A stretch of 64,000 nucleotides of DNA, from NCBI RefSeq assembly GCF_022171985.1, contig NZ_JAJVHF010000004.1:1-64000 (forward strand), written 5' to 3'. This document shows positions 10,273 through 20,030 of the stretch, in pieces. The stretch's first letter is position 1. Every line of letters begins with the position of its first letter. Origin of the DNA: Huaxiibacter chinensis (GTDB taxonomy: Bacteria; Pseudomonadota; Gammaproteobacteria; Enterobacterales; Enterobacteriaceae). Made by a program: the position numbers and the translations under genes. Below the pieces are notes generated by a model. The model worked only from the letters and a program-made list of their open reading frames with translations. It ran no database searches and had not been told where the DNA came from.

Positions 10273-10920
10273 ATGGTCCGTAAAACGAAAGCCGACGCCT
10301 ATAAAACCCGTCAATTACTGATTGAGACGGCGATAACGCAGTTCGCCCTGCGCGGCGTCGCAAGCACTACCTTAACCGACATCGCGCAAGCGGCAGGCCT
10401 GACGCGAGGCGCCGTTTACTGGCACTTCACCTGCAAGTCAGCGCTGTTTAATGCTATCTGGCGTGAACAATTACCCTTGGGTGAATTAATTAAGGATCGC
10501 CTGGTATTACAGCCCCATGATGACCCTTTACAGATGTTACGAGAGAAATTTATCACGGCGCTGCAATATATTGCACGCGATCCCCGCCAGCGGTCGCTGA
10601 TGCAAATTTTGTATCATAAATGTGAATTTGATAATGATATGATTTCAGAGCATGACATTCGGCAACGCATCGGTTTTAATTATGAAAATGTACGTCTTAT
10701 TTTGAAGAAATGTGTCTCGCAGGGGGTTATTTCTCCGGCAATTGATATTGACCTGGCGCTGGTGGTGTTCCACGCATTTTTTAGTGGCATTATTAAAAAC
10801 TGGTTAATGAATAACGAAAGTTTTGATTTGTATTCGCAAGCACCGGCACTGGTTGATAACATTCTGGCGACATTGCAACTGCAGCGAATATCGCCAGACG
10901 TTTATTCACAGGCGTCCTGA
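10273..10920 (+). CDS. acrS: TetR-family repressor AcrS (EnvR)
   Basis: A 215-residue regulator with an N-terminal TetR helix-turn-helix (residues about 12-58: TLTDIAQAAGLTRGAVYWHF) and a variable ligand-binding C-terminus ending with the AcrR/AcrS-like QAPALVDNIL. In E. coli AcrS represses acrAB and lies divergent from acrEF, as here. The wing of the HTH keeps the family WHF motif. Its 3' end overlaps the tail of the converging c-di-GMP enzyme gene by 19 bases with no terminator between. Confidence 0.9.
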   Translation: MVRKTKADAYKTRQLLIETAITQFALRGVASTTLTDIAQAAGLTRGAVYWHFTCKSALFNAIWREQLPLGELIKDRLVLQPHDDPLQMLREKFITALQYIARDPRQRSLMQILYHKCEFDNDMISEHDIRQRIGFNYENVRLILKKCVSQGVISPAIDIDLALVVFHAFFSGIIKNWLMNNESFDLYSQAPALVDNILATLQLQRISPDVYSQAS

Positions 10921-13001
10921 TCGAGCCGTGCGGTGAGCGATGATATCTCCGGATAACGACAAAATGCTTCTACAACCTCCGGCGTAACGGGTTTACCTAA
11001 TAAATAGCCCTGCAGCGTATTGCAGCCCAGTTCAGTGAGAAAGTCCTGCTGCGCTTTTGTTTCAACGCCTTCCGCGACAACTTTTAGATTCAGCGTCTTA
11101 GCCAGGGCCACAATCGCAGAAACAATCGTTGCATCCCCGCTCTCACCGCTGAGTTCTTGCACGAAGGCGCGATCGATTTTCAGCTCACAGGCTGGCAGGC
11201 GTTTCAGATAGAGCAGGCTTGAATAGCCAGTGCCAAAATCATCGATTGAGGCTTTGACCCCCGCATTCGTCAACTCCGTCAGGACCCTGACGCTTTCATT
11301 GGGATTGCTCATGGCCGTTGTTTCGGTCACTTCCAGAATCAGGGAGTCTGGCGGCAGATTATGATGGGCCAGGCATTCCAGAACGGTCTGTACCAGCGTC
11401 GGTTGTTCAAACTGTAACGTCGACAGATTAACGGCAATCGACCACTCCTGATGCCCTTTGAGATGCCATTCGCGTAACTGCCGACACGCTTCATTGATAA
11501 CCCAGTTGCCAATGGGGATGATCAGGCCGGTTTTTTCGGCCAGGGCCAGAAAAACGTCCGGAGTCAACAGCCCTTGTTTAGGGTGCTGCCAACGCAGGAG
11601 TGCTTCAAAGCCCATAATCGGGCCTGCCGGCGCATGGAATTTTGGCTGGTATAGCAGACGCAGTTCGTGGCGTTCAACGGCTAACCACAGATCGTTCAGC
11701 AACTGAAGATGGGTCTGCGCCAGGGTGTTCATCGTGGGCTGGAAAAAGTGATAGCCATTTCGTCCCACATGCTTGGTGTGGTACATCGCAGCATCGGCGT
11801 TGAACATCAGTTCTCTGTCAGAGTGGCCGTCATGCGGGTACATAGCAATCCCTACGCTCACGGTCACGACAAGCTCGTACGGCTCAACGTGAAAGGGCTG
11901 GTCAATCGCCCGCACCAGCGCGCTGGCAAGCGAAGCCGCATCGTCAGGGCCTCCTTCTGCCAGCAATACGAACTCGTCGCCGCCGATACGGGCAAGCGTA
12001 TACTGGCCCTTTAGCAGCAACAACAATCTTTCAGTCACGGCGATCAGAAGCTTATCGCCAACGTCGTGCCCGTAGGCATCGTTCACCGTTTTAAAACCAT
12101 CCAGGTCCATAAACATCAAGGCGAACTCCGTCCCTTCGCGATCGGCTTTGCTAATGGCCTGGCCGAGGCGGTCTTCGAGCAAAATTCGGTTGGGTAATCG
12201 GGTCAGGGTATCGTGAAGCGCCAGCTGGGCGAGTTCGCGGTTTGCCTCAGCAAGTGAGGAGGCGAGCAAGGCGGTACGGGCCTGTAAACGGGCGTCCAGC
12301 ATCGACACCAGTAAACTAATGCCAAGGATAGACAAGGCGACGACGCTCACCAGAACGGCCAGCCAGCTGCCGTCTATCCCATGGTGATGCATCATCGTTG
12401 ACGCCGGGAACTGGGCTGCCTTCATGCCAGCGTAATGCATGCCGGCGATAGCAATACCCATGGTGATGGCCGCGCCCAGGCGCATGAAGACCACCTGTGC
12501 GGACTCATAGCGCAAGCGGAAGGTTAACCAGAGTGCGGCCAGCGAGGCAGCCAGCGCGATGGCAACCGAAATCGCGACCCAGGTTTTATCCCAGACAATG
12601 CCGGGCATCACTTGCAGAGCGGCCATGCCGGTGTAATGCATCGCAACAATACCGCTGCCCATGATCAGCGCGCCGGGAAGAAGGCGACGCAGCCGTAACT
12701 GTTCGCCGCTGACGAGCCAGAGGGCAAACAGGGATGAGCCAATGGCGATAAACATGGAGACGGCGGTAAGCAGGATGTCGTAACGCATGCTCATGGAGAG
12801 ATCCATGGCCAGCATGCCAATGAAATGCATCGCCCACACGCCAACCCCCATGGCAAATCCACCGCCAGCCAGCCAGACGCGTGCTGCGATCCCCTGACTG
12901 CCGGCGACGCGGCCCGCCATATTCAACGCGGTGTACGCTGCCAGGATAGCCACAATAAAGGAGATGGCGATGAGGATAGGATTGTATTGGCTAACCAGCA
13001 T
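10902..13001 (-). CDS. MHYT-GGDEF-EAL membrane c-di-GMP enzyme
   Basis: A 699-residue inner-membrane protein. The N-terminal sensor has seven to eight hydrophobic helices and three MHYT-type motifs (MHFIGM, MHYTGM, MHYAGM), a module thought to bind copper and sense a gas. A GGDEF domain follows (intact ARIGGDEF) and then an EAL domain (FEALLRW, LEVTETTAM, DDFGTGYSS, KIDRAF, AEGVET all present). Both catalytic motifs look usable. The inhibitory RxxD site five residues before GGDEF reads KGQY, so product feedback is probably lost. The architecture matches Pseudomonas MucR/NbdA. E. coli K-12 has yhdJ at this position instead, so it is an accessory gene; direction of net activity is not predictable. 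Confidence 0.9.
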   Translation of the reverse strand: MLVSQYNPILIAISFIVAILAAYTALNMAGRVAGSQGIAARVWLAGGGFAMGVGVWAMHFIGMLAMDLSMSMRYDILLTAVSMFIAIGSSLFALWLVSGEQLRLRRLLPGALIMGSGIVAMHYTGMAALQVMPGIVWDKTWVAISVAIALAASLAALWLTFRLRYESAQVVFMRLGAAITMGIAIAGMHYAGMKAAQFPASTMMHHHGIDGSWLAVLVSVVALSILGISLLVSMLDARLQARTALLASSLAEANRELAQLALHDTLTRLPNRILLEDRLGQAISKADREGTEFALMFMDLDGFKTVNDAYGHDVGDKLLIAVTERLLLLLKGQYTLARIGGDEFVLLAEGGPDDAASLASALVRAIDQPFHVEPYELVVTVSVGIAMYPHDGHSDRELMFNADAAMYHTKHVGRNGYHFFQPTMNTLAQTHLQLLNDLWLAVERHELRLLYQPKFHAPAGPIMGFEALLRWQHPKQGLLTPDVFLALAEKTGLIIPIGNWVINEACRQLREWHLKGHQEWSIAVNLSTLQFEQPTLVQTVLECLAHHNLPPDSLILEVTETTAMSNPNESVRVLTELTNAGVKASIDDFGTGYSSLLYLKRLPACELKIDRAFVQELSGESGDATIVSAIVALAKTLNLKVVAEGVETKAQQDFLTELGCNTLQGYLLGKPVTPEVVEAFCRYPEISSLTARLDQDACE

Positions 13002-13144
13002 GGTCTGTTAACTCATTCTCAGCAGGACGTTAAGTACTAACAGTGGGAAAGGGCACAGACATTATCATCGACATGAAAGGACTAAAAGCGATTTAAAGCC
13101 CTTATTTTACTGGGTGATAGCAGCGTTTTTGGCGATTTTTTTGG

Positions 13145-13309
13145 CTATTCAAGATCGGCGCAATTCACCAGTTTGAGGGGATTAACAGAGTTCATGTTTC
13201 GGCATTGATCCGTTTCGGTACTCATGAGTTCAATCCACTGCATCAGAAGTGCATCAAAGAGAAAAACGGAGATAGCGAAGACGACCAACCACCCATATTT
13301 GCGAATCAT
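13145..13309 (-). CDS. yhdU: Small membrane protein YhdU (DUF2556)
   Basis: A 54-residue protein starting MIRKYGWLVV and ending CADLE. Residues about 6-28 form one hydrophobic segment (LVVFAISVFLFDALLM), followed by a polar tail with two cysteines (CRNMN and LVNC). I recognise it as YhdU-like from recall. The ATG follows GGAAAG at an acceptable distance on the reverse strand. It lies between fis and the c-di-GMP enzyme; E. coli yhdU lies in the same fis-acrS interval. Role unknown. Confidence 0.8.
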   Translation of the reverse strand: MIRKYGWLVVFAISVFLFDALLMQWIELMSTETDQCRNMNSVNPLKLVNCADLE

Positions 13310-13426
13310 TCTGTCTTTCCGTGCGAAGAGGCCTTAAGAAGTGGTGGAAATATACACGAAACGCGGCGGTTTAAAAGGGTGATAATCGCAGGTTTACACT
13401 CGGTTGACGAATGAGAAAACGGGCAA

Positions 13427-13465
13427 TAAAAAAGGCGCTTCCCCATGCCGAGTAGCGCCTTTTTA
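13427..13465 (-). terminator. Terminator after fis
   Basis: AAAAAAGGCGCT and AGCGCCTTTTT form a long stem with a loop of about a dozen bases and T-runs on both strands. It lies just past the fis stop, and could also serve transcription from the other side. Confidence 0.85.
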
Positions 13466-13488
13466 AACAAACACTTACCTGATATAAA

Positions 13489-13785
13489 TCAGTTCATGCC
13501 GTATTTTTTCAGCTTCTTACGCAGAGTACCACGGTTGATACCCATCATCAGTGCTGCGCGGGTTTGGTTACCGCGGGTGTATTGCATCACCATGTCCAAC
13601 AGTGGCTGTTCAACTTCAGCCAATACCAGCTCATACAGATCACTAACATCTTGACCATTCAGTTGAGCAAAATAGTTCTTCAGTGCCTGTTTAACCGAGT
13701 CACGCAGGGGCTTTTGAGTCACCTGGTCCTGAGAGTTAACGGTAGAAACGGTCAGTACGTCAGAATTTACGCGTTGTTCGAACAT
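13489..13785 (-). CDS. fis: Nucleoid protein and factor for inversion stimulation, Fis
   Basis: A 98-residue homodimeric DNA-bending protein, to my recall identical to E. coli Fis. The beta-hairpin arm is at residues about 11-26 (activates DNA invertases), and the C-terminal helix-turn-helix is [29 protein letters not shown]. Fis controls rRNA promoters, chromosome structure and its own operon, and peaks in early growth. It is the second gene of dusB-fis, 25 bases after dusB, and is expressed from the promoter upstream of dusB. Confidence 0.98.
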   Translation of the reverse strand: MFEQRVNSDVLTVSTVNSQDQVTQKPLRDSVKQALKNYFAQLNGQDVSDLYELVLAEVEQPLLDMVMQYTRGNQTRAALMMGINRGTLRKKLKKYGMN

Positions 13786-13810
13786 AGTTCTGTCAGCTCT
13801 TTATTTCTGT

Positions 13811-14776
13811 TTACGCAAAATTTTCGAAGTATGCCTCCAACGCCTCCAGCTGTTCGCTGGCGTCCTCTATGGCGTTGAATGTGCGCCGAAACTGGTCGTC
13901 TGGAGCGTGTTCCTGGAGATACCAGGAAACGTGTTTACGCGCAATTCGGTACCCTTTTGCCTGACCGTAAAAGTCGTGCAGTTCCCGAATATGTGTGCAA
14001 AGCAAGCGCTTAACCTCTGCCAGAGGCAGGGGGGCAAGCAACTTTCCAGTGTCCAGATAATGCTGGATTTCCCGAAAGATCCAGGGTCTTCCCTGAGCCG
14101 CACGTCCTATCATCAGAGCATCAGCCCCTGTATAGTCGAGCACAGCCCTGGCTTTTAGCGGGTCAGTTATGTCGCCATTCGCGATAATCGGAATGGAAAC
14201 TTTCTGCTTAACTGCCCGAATGCTGTCATATTCCGCATTGCCGTTGAACAAACAGGCGCGAGTGCGTCCATGTATGGTCAGGGCCTGGATACCACAGTCT
14301 TCGGCCAGTTGGGCAATCTCTACACAGTTACGGTGTTCCGGCGACCAACCTGTGCGAATCTTCAACGTAACAGGAACGTCCACTGAACTGACCACCGCCG
14401 TCAGGATTGCCTTCACCTGATCGGGGTATTGCAGAAGCGCCGAACCTGCAAGCTTACGATTCACTTTTTTGGCCGGGCACCCCATATTGATATCAATAAT
14501 CTGGGCGCCGCTTTCAACGTTGATACGCGCGGCTTCTGCCATCTCTTCAGGCACGCTTCCGGCAATTTGCACGGTGCGGATACCTGGTTCATCAACGTGC
14601 ACCATCCGTAAACGGGATTTATCGCTTTCCCAAACCTGCGGGTTAGACGACATCATCTCAGAAACGGTTAAACCGGCTCCCATCTCATAACACAACGTCC
14701 TGAATGGCCGGTCAGTAATCCCTGCCATAGGGGCTGCAATAAGTCGATTTCTAAGCTGGTAGTGTCCGATGCGCAT
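13811..14776 (-). CDS. dusB: tRNA-dihydrouridine synthase B
   Basis: A 321-residue FMN enzyme that reduces uridine in the tRNA D-loop. The TIM barrel begins [13 protein letters not shown]; the catalytic cysteine lies in [12 protein letters not shown]; the phosphate-binding segments IANGDI and [16 protein letters not shown] are clear. Same length as E. coli DusB. It heads the dusB-fis operon, a linkage conserved through the enterics. Confidence 0.97.
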   Translation of the reverse strand: MRIGHYQLRNRLIAAPMAGITDRPFRTLCYEMGAGLTVSEMMSSNPQVWESDKSRLRMVHVDEPGIRTVQIAGSVPEEMAEAARINVESGAQIIDINMGCPAKKVNRKLAGSALLQYPDQVKAILTAVVSSVDVPVTLKIRTGWSPEHRNCVEIAQLAEDCGIQALTIHGRTRACLFNGNAEYDSIRAVKQKVSIPIIANGDITDPLKARAVLDYTGADALMIGRAAQGRPWIFREIQHYLDTGKLLAPLPLAEVKRLLCTHIRELHDFYGQAKGYRIARKHVSWYLQEHAPDDQFRRTFNAIEDASEQLEALEAYFENFA

Positions 14777-14808
14777 GAGTTAAGAAATGACCATACTGTG
14801 ACTGCAAG

Positions 14809-14844
14809 GCGGCGTATATTACGCATTTTTTGCACGAGATGAAA
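14809..14844 (-). promoter_or_regulatory. fis (dusB-fis) promoter
   Basis: On the reverse strand, -35 TTTCAT (14839-14844) and -10 TAATAT (14816-14821) are 17 bases apart. They are followed by the GC-rich discriminator ACGCCGCC typical of ppGpp/DksA-controlled promoters. The stretch matches the well-studied E. coli fis promoter as I recall it. The predicted start is about 33 bases before the dusB ATG. Upstream Fis and IHF sites probably lie in the AT-rich 14850-14990 but were not assigned. Confidence 0.85.
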
Positions 14845-15018
14845 GGCCAAACTTTGAACAATCCACTGTCGTAGATCAAGGAATCGCCACCTGGTCAGGT
14901 GCTATGGAAATATTAATGAGTTAAATCATTAAGTTAAATTATAGGGGTTATTTTATATACTCTTACAAATTCCCGTAACTTCTCAATAATTCTCAATAAA
15001 TGTCCCCCTTTCCCGGGA

Positions 15019-15045
15019 TAATCTGCTGTTTTTAGCAGCAGATTA
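15019..15045. repeat. 10-bp perfect inverted repeat
   Basis: TAATCTGCTG and CAGCAGATTA flank a 7-base T-rich loop. It lies about 60 bases past the carbonic anhydrase stop and 200 bases upstream of the fis promoter. Neither strand shows a T-run after the stem, so it is not a typical intrinsic terminator. The rest of 14845-15106 holds no gene that I can support. Confidence 0.7.
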
Positions 15046-15106
15046 GGGTCCATCTTTGCGATCGATGTCGCATTTTAGAACATGATATCAACGCACAAAA
15101 TCGCCA

Positions 15107-15847
15107 TTATTCGACGATGACGCGTCCGTGCAGGGGTTGAACCGGACGGTTATTATCATGGTGCATTGTGTGGGTAAACTTCTCCAGCTGAGCAGGAGAG
15201 AGCGTCAGAGGATGCTGGAGAACAATCCAGGTGACCCCTTCGGAGCAGGGTGGAGTAGTGAGAGAGCCGCTAAAGCGCCAGTAGGTTTTATCTTTTGGCA
15301 GCAGTGCGTTGAGATTGAGATCCGGCTTGATAGTAATGTTTTGATCGACCTGTCCGGGCATCACGGCCCAGATCTTATTCAGTTCCGCGTTCGCAGCGCC
15401 TTTCTCAAACATGACGGCAACCACAGCGAGTTCACCCTCCGTATTTTTATGGACAAGGTGCATTTCCATCGCATATTTTTTGCCATGGACGGTATTTTCA
15501 CTCGGCGAGTGGAAGTGGAACTGCTGTAAGGTCCACGCTTTGCCATCAAGCGTGATGCTGTCGCGCGTATCGTTCTTTTCGCCCGCCTGAATGGTATGAC
15601 CGTTATTCGTGAGGGAGACAGGTCCTTCGCTATAGTGAGCCTGCAATTGCGAGAGGTGGGCGTTAGCGGTGGAATCGATATTGATTGGGGACTGATTCAT
15701 CCCGGTTTGACAGGTTTTGTACGCTTCATCCAGTTCGCCCCAGTGTTCTGGCGCGCCTTCCCCTTCATAGCTCCAGTGAGACGCCGATGCTGAAGCAGAA
15801 AAAATGCTCAGCGCCAGCAGCGCTGCCTTGCCAGTAAAGTGAGTCAT
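15107..15847 (-). CDS. cah: Periplasmic alpha-type carbonic anhydrase
   Basis: A 246-residue alpha carbonic anhydrase that interconverts CO2 and bicarbonate. A signal peptide of about 20-22 residues is followed by HWSYEG. The zinc ligands are His111, His113 (QFHFHSPSE) and His130 (EMHLVH); Cys46 and the Cys of TTPPCSEG can form the usual disulfide; the substrate-pocket TPPCSE block is intact. I use the ATG at 15847, with AGGAAG six bases upstream, over a start 15 codons earlier. E. coli K-12 lacks the gene here; it is inserted between prmA and dusB. Confidence 0.93.
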   Translation of the reverse strand: MTHFTGKAALLALSIFSASASASHWSYEGEGAPEHWGELDEAYKTCQTGMNQSPINIDSTANAHLSQLQAHYSEGPVSLTNNGHTIQAGEKNDTRDSITLDGKAWTLQQFHFHSPSENTVHGKKYAMEMHLVHKNTEGELAVVAVMFEKGAANAELNKIWAVMPGQVDQNITIKPDLNLNALLPKDKTYWRFSGSLTTPPCSEGVTWIVLQHPLTLSPAQLEKFTHTMHHDNNRPVQPLHGRVIVE

Positions 15848-15950
15848 AATATTCTTCCTGTGAATTTTATAATTCAAAACATTGATTATCATTACATTTT
15901 GAAGGGTTATTTTAACGGAGAACGGCAGAGGGCAGGAAGGAGATTGGGGG

Positions 15951-15980
15951 AAAGAAAGGCGTGGTCAGATGACCACGCCG
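15951..15980 (-). terminator. Terminator after prmA
   Basis: The reverse strand has a perfect 10-bp stem GGCGTGGTCA / TGACCACGCC with a 2-3-base loop, followed by TTTCTTT. It stands a few bases past the prmA stop and isolates prmA from the carbonic anhydrase gene. Confidence 0.8.
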
Positions 15981-15985
15981 AAGAC

Positions 15986-16867
15986 TTATTTTTTGCGACC
16001 GGTAATGCGGCACCACTCTTCTTTCTCGACCACCGGGTCCAGAGTAAAGAGGTCGGTATAAGCTTCACATACGCTCTCTGCCTGGCTGGCCAGAATACCG
16101 GAAAGGCCCAGCAGGCCGCCCTCAACCGGCAGCACGCCGATCAACGGAGCCAGTTCACGCAAAGGGCCAGCCAGAATGTTAGCGACCACGACGTCGGCTT
16201 TCATGGACGCTGGCTGATCGTGCGGAAGATACAGCGACAGACGATCCGATACGCCGTTGCGTTCAGCATTATCGCGGCTGGCCTGAATAGCCTGCGGATC
16301 AATGTCGATCCCGATCGCGCTTGCAGCGCCCAGCTTCAGTGCGGCAATGGCCAGGATCCCGGATCCACAACCAAAGTCGATCACCGTTTTGCCTTCCAGA
16401 TCCAGCCCGTCGAGCCATTGCAGGCACAGTGAGGTTGTTGGATGCGTGCCTGTACCAAACGCCAGGCCAGGATCCAGCATCACATTAACCGCGTTTTTGT
16501 CTGGCACATCGCGCCAGCTTGGGCAGATCCACAGACGACGACCAAACTGCATCGGGTGGAAATTATCCATCCACTCGCGTTCCCAGTCTTTGTCTTCCAG
16601 TTGCTCAATTTTATGCGCGAAACCTGCGCCCAGCAGCGGATGTCCTTCAAGAAGGGCCACGACCTCATTCATATCGGTTTCAGCGTCGAAAAGACCGATG
16701 ACATCGGTATCGCCCCACAGGCGAGTTTCGCCTGGCAGCGGTTCAAATACCGGCGTGTCATGCGTGTCCTGGAAGGTAATGGAAACCGAGCCGGCTTCCA
16801 TTAGCGCTTCACTCAGTTCTTCGGCATTCGCGCCCGTTGTGTTCAGTTTTAGTTGGATCCACGGCAT
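15986..16867 (-). CDS. prmA: Ribosomal protein L11 methyltransferase
   Basis: A 293-residue SAM-dependent enzyme that trimethylates L11 lysines and the N-terminus. It has an N-terminal L11-recognition domain and a C-terminal Rossmann domain with motif [21 protein letters not shown] near residue 160 and [14 protein letters not shown] just before it. [10 protein letters not shown] is the catalytic NxxxxP-like segment. It is preceded closely by panF (11-base gap), as in E. coli. Confidence 0.97.
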   Translation of the reverse strand: MPWIQLKLNTTGANAEELSEALMEAGSVSITFQDTHDTPVFEPLPGETRLWGDTDVIGLFDAETDMNEVVALLEGHPLLGAGFAHKIEQLEDKDWEREWMDNFHPMQFGRRLWICPSWRDVPDKNAVNVMLDPGLAFGTGTHPTTSLCLQWLDGLDLEGKTVIDFGCGSGILAIAALKLGAASAIGIDIDPQAIQASRDNAERNGVSDRLSLYLPHDQPASMKADVVVANILAGPLRELAPLIGVLPVEGGLLGLSGILASQAESVCEAYTDLFTLDPVVEKEEWCRITGRKK

Positions 16868-16878
16868 GGCAAAACTCT

Positions 16879-18330
16879 TTATTTATCAGTAGAAATAACG
16901 GCAGCGGGTGGCAGAGAGTGACCAAAACGGTTCCCCACCACAAACGCCAGCAAGCTTAACAGTAACGATGGGACGATCGGATGAAAGCCCAGATACTGAA
17001 TTTTAAATGTGGCGAGCACGGCATACAGTACGCCACCGATAACCATCGCGCTCAGGGCACCTGCGGCATTGGCCCGCTCCCAGTACAGGCCCAGCACCAG
17101 TGGCCACAGGAACACCGCTTCCAGCCCGCCGAAGGCAAGCAGGTTGAGCCAGATAATCATCTCTGGCGGATGCCATGCCGCCAGCAGCAACAGAGCGCCG
17201 AGCAGAAGGGTAATCACCGCCGACATACGCTTAAGACGCCGTTCATTCTTGATCTGTTCCGGGTGAAGATTCAGATACAGGTCTTTAATGATCGTAGCGG
17301 AACTTTGCAGTAACTGAGCATTAATCGTCGACATGATCGCCGCCATCGGCGCGGCTAAAAAGATCCCGGCAGCAAAAGGCGGCAGCACCTTCACCATTAA
17401 GGTCGGGATGACCAGGTCTGGCACGGCGAGGTCAGGTATCACGGCCCGCCCAAGGGCGCCTGCCAGATGCATACCCAGCATCAGAATAGCCACGACAATG
17501 GTGCCGATGATAATGCCACGGTGGACGGCTTTACTGTCTTTGTAAGAGATACAGCGGACCGCCGTATGCGGAAGCCCAATCACTCCGAAGCAGACCAGCA
17601 CCCAGAAAGAGGTCATAAATGTCGGAGAAAGAATGTCATCCGCACCCTGAGGGGAGACCAGCTTCGGGTCGATGGTCTGCAACGTTTCCACCGCATGTTG
17701 TATCCCCCCTGCAGCGTGAACAACGCCCACCAGCAAAACAAGGGTACCCAGCAGCATCACCATACCCTGCATCGTGTCATTCAGGACGCTGGCGCGGAAA
17801 CCACCAAAAGCGGTATAGAGCGCAATACTGATGCCAAAAATCAACAGCCCCGTTTCGTAGGGGATGCCGGCAGCCGTTTCGAGCAGACGCGCGCCGCCAA
17901 TAAACTGCACGGTCATGGCGCCCACGAACGCGACCAGCAGGCTCAGGCTGGCAAGCCAGACGAGCAGACGACTCTGATAGCGGGCAAAGAGCATGTCGTT
18001 GAGGGTGACCGCGTTATACCGGCGCGCCAGAATGGCAAATTTTTTGCCGAGGACGCCCAGCGATAGCCAGATAGCCGGAAGCTGAATCATCGCCAGCAGG
18101 ACCCAGCCTAAGCCGTATTTATAGGCCGCGCCCGGTCCGCCAATAAACGAACTTGCGCTGATGTAGGTCGCGGTCAGGGTCATCGCCAGCACCACGCCCC
18201 CCATGGAACGGCTGCCGAGGAAATATTCGTTGAGGAAGTTTCCGGTCGCTCTTTTACGCATGGCATAAAGGGATATCCCAAACACCACAATCAGATACGC
18301 GATCAGTGGCAGGATGACTTCAAGCTGCAT
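16879..18330 (-). CDS. panF: Sodium/pantothenate symporter
   Basis: A 483-residue inner-membrane symporter of the sodium:solute (SSS) family that imports pantothenate for coenzyme A synthesis. It has twelve to thirteen hydrophobic segments, the family signature [14 protein letters not shown] around residue 190, and [21 protein letters not shown] in the early part. The start at 18330 has GGAGG six bases upstream and overlaps the yhdT tail by 11 bases, which indicates translational coupling. A longer in-frame start at 18357 lacks support. Confidence 0.96.
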   Translation of the reverse strand: MQLEVILPLIAYLIVVFGISLYAMRKRATGNFLNEYFLGSRSMGGVVLAMTLTATYISASSFIGGPGAAYKYGLGWVLLAMIQLPAIWLSLGVLGKKFAILARRYNAVTLNDMLFARYQSRLLVWLASLSLLVAFVGAMTVQFIGGARLLETAAGIPYETGLLIFGISIALYTAFGGFRASVLNDTMQGMVMLLGTLVLLVGVVHAAGGIQHAVETLQTIDPKLVSPQGADDILSPTFMTSFWVLVCFGVIGLPHTAVRCISYKDSKAVHRGIIIGTIVVAILMLGMHLAGALGRAVIPDLAVPDLVIPTLMVKVLPPFAAGIFLAAPMAAIMSTINAQLLQSSATIIKDLYLNLHPEQIKNERRLKRMSAVITLLLGALLLLAAWHPPEMIIWLNLLAFGGLEAVFLWPLVLGLYWERANAAGALSAMVIGGVLYAVLATFKIQYLGFHPIVPSLLLSLLAFVVGNRFGHSLPPAAVISTDK

Positions 18331-18562
18331 CGTCATCCTCCAGCGGAATATCGACAAAAACGAATTTAATCATCACCCAGCACAGCAAGATAAACACCAG
18401 CGGAACCAGCAGACAGGCCATCTCAAACCAGTGAGGCAGGCCGGTAATACCGATATCGGAGTCAGGTAAGTAAGCGGTTACTAACCATGCAGTGAGATAG
18501 AGAAGCGTCAGCCACAGCGCCCAGCGCGCCTCTTTATGGGCTTGAACAAAACGCGTGTCCAT
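18320..18562 (-). CDS. yhdT: Conserved inner-membrane protein YhdT
   Basis: An 80-residue protein with two hydrophobic helices (about 14-34 and 47-70) and an acidic C-terminus PLEDDDAA. Same length and ends as E. coli YhdT (DUF997). It always sits ahead of panF and overlaps it. A helper role for the symporter is possible but unproved, by analogy with the small membrane partners of other SSS transporters. Confidence 0.92.
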   Translation of the reverse strand: MDTRFVQAHKEARWALWLTLLYLTAWLVTAYLPDSDIGITGLPHWFEMACLLVPLVFILLCWVMIKFVFVDIPLEDDDAA

Positions 18563-18626
18563 TTTACGTCCCTTGTGGAGGAAGAAAGCGGGGATTGTAC
18601 ATGATGGGCATTGGCGATCCCCAGAA

Positions 18627-18655
18627 ATAAAAAAGGCCGGAATATCCGGCCTTTT
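18627..18655 (-). terminator. Terminator after accC
   Basis: The reverse strand reads AAAAGGCCGG-ATAT-TCCGGCCTTTTTTTA: a perfect stem with a T-run, 16 bases past the accC stop and just upstream of yhdT. Confidence 0.9.
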
Positions 18656-18670
18656 AGCAGTGATGCGAAC

Positions 18671-20020
18671 TTATTTTTCCTGAAGGCCGAGTTTTTTCTC
18701 CAGATAGTGGATGTTTGTCCCACCGTTCTGGAAGTTCTCGTCAGTCATAATGCGCATCTGCAGATCAACGTTGGTTTTGATACCATCGATGATCAGCTCC
18801 TGCAGGGCGTTCTTCATGCGGGCAATCGCCACGTCACGGTTCTCGCCGTAGCAGATGAGCTTGCCGATCATTGAATCATAGTACGGCGGCACAGTGTAAC
18901 CGGCGTAAATATGAGATTCCCAGCGCACGCCAAAGCCACCCGGCGCGTGGAAACGCGTGATTTTACCCGGGCTTGGCAGGAAGGTATTCGGGTCTTCGGC
19001 GTTAATACGGCACTCGACCGCATGGCCTTTCACCACAACTTCATCCTGCTTGATGGACAGCGGTTGACCCGCTGCGATACGCAGCTGTTCTTTGATCAGG
19101 TCAACGCCGGTAATCATTTCGGTTACCGGGTGTTCAACCTGAATACGGGTGTTCATCTCAATGAAGTAGAACTCGCCGTTTTCGAACAGGAACTCGAAGG
19201 TACCCGCGCCGCGATAGCCGATATCTACACAGGCTTTAGAGCAACGTTCGCCGATATAACGACGCAGTTCCGGAGTAATGCCCGGTGCTGGCGCTTCTTC
19301 GACCACTTTCTGGTGACGACGCTGCATGGAGCAGTCACGTTCGGCCAGATAGATAGCGTTACCCTGGCCATCTGCCAGCACCTGAATTTCGATGTGGCGT
19401 GGATTTTCCAGGTATTTTTCCATGTACACCATGTCATTGCTAAAGGCCGCTTTCGCCTCTGCTTTGGTCATGGAGATGGACTGCGCCAGCTCAGCATCGC
19501 TGCGCACGACGCGCATACCGCGACCGCCGCCGCCGCCGGACGCCTTGATGATCACCGGGTAGCCAATGCGTTTAGCATGAGCACGGTTTGCATCCATGTC
19601 GTCGGTCAGCGGGCCGTCAGAGCCCGGTACGGTTGGAACACCGGCTTTTTTCATCGCCGTGATCGCAGACACTTTGTCGCCCATCAGGCGAATGGTGTCG
19701 GCTTTCGGGCCGATGAAGATAAAGCCTGAGCGTTCAACCTGCTCAGCAAAGTTGGCGTTCTCAGAAAGGAAGCCATAACCCGGATGGATTGCCACCGCGC
19801 CGGTGATTTCAGCGGCGCTGATGATAGCCGGGATGTTCAGATAGCTTTTTACGGACGGAGCCGGGCCAATACAGACCGTCTCATCCGCCAGCAATACGTG
19901 TTTCAGATCGCGATCCGCGCTTGAGTGCACTGCTACAGTCTTAATGCCTAACTCTTTACAGGCACGAAGGATTCGTAGGGCAATCTCGCCACGGTTGGCG
20001 ATGACAATTTTATCCAGCAT
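18671..20020 (-). CDS. accC: Biotin carboxylase subunit of acetyl-CoA carboxylase
   Basis: The 449-residue ATP-grasp enzyme carboxylates biotin on AccB, the first step of fatty acid synthesis. It opens with [17 protein letters not shown], has the ATP glycine loop [10 protein letters not shown] near residue 163, the [12 protein letters not shown] substrate region and [14 protein letters not shown] near 288. An in-frame frame opens 13 codons further 5' at 20059 within accB, but the ATG at 20020 gives the exact family length. It follows accB by 10 bases in the accBC operon. Confidence 0.98.
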   Translation of the reverse strand: MLDKIVIANRGEIALRILRACKELGIKTVAVHSSADRDLKHVLLADETVCIGPAPSVKSYLNIPAIISAAEITGAVAIHPGYGFLSENANFAEQVERSGFIFIGPKADTIRLMGDKVSAITAMKKAGVPTVPGSDGPLTDDMDANRAHAKRIGYPVIIKASGGGGGRGMRVVRSDAELAQSISMTKAEAKAAFSNDMVYMEKYLENPRHIEIQVLADGQGNAIYLAERDCSMQRRHQKVVEEAPAPGITPELRRYIGERCSKACVDIGYRGAGTFEFLFENGEFYFIEMNTRIQVEHPVTEMITGVDLIKEQLRIAAGQPLSIKQDEVVVKGHAVECRINAEDPNTFLPSPGKITRFHAPGGFGVRWESHIYAGYTVPPYYDSMIGKLICYGENRDVAIARMKNALQELIIDGIKTNVDLQMRIMTDENFQNGGTNIHYLEKKLGLQEK

Positions 20021-20030
20021 GTTCGCCTCG

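Noticed and set aside
13205..13414. 69-codon forward frame between fis and the c-di-GMP gene
   Set aside because: It is antisense to yhdU, which is the better call: recognised sequence, hydrophobic helix and ribosome binding site.
18911..19729. 272-codon open frame on the forward strand opposite accC
   Set aside because: Antisense shadow of accC with His/Phe/Val-rich low-order composition and no ribosome binding site.
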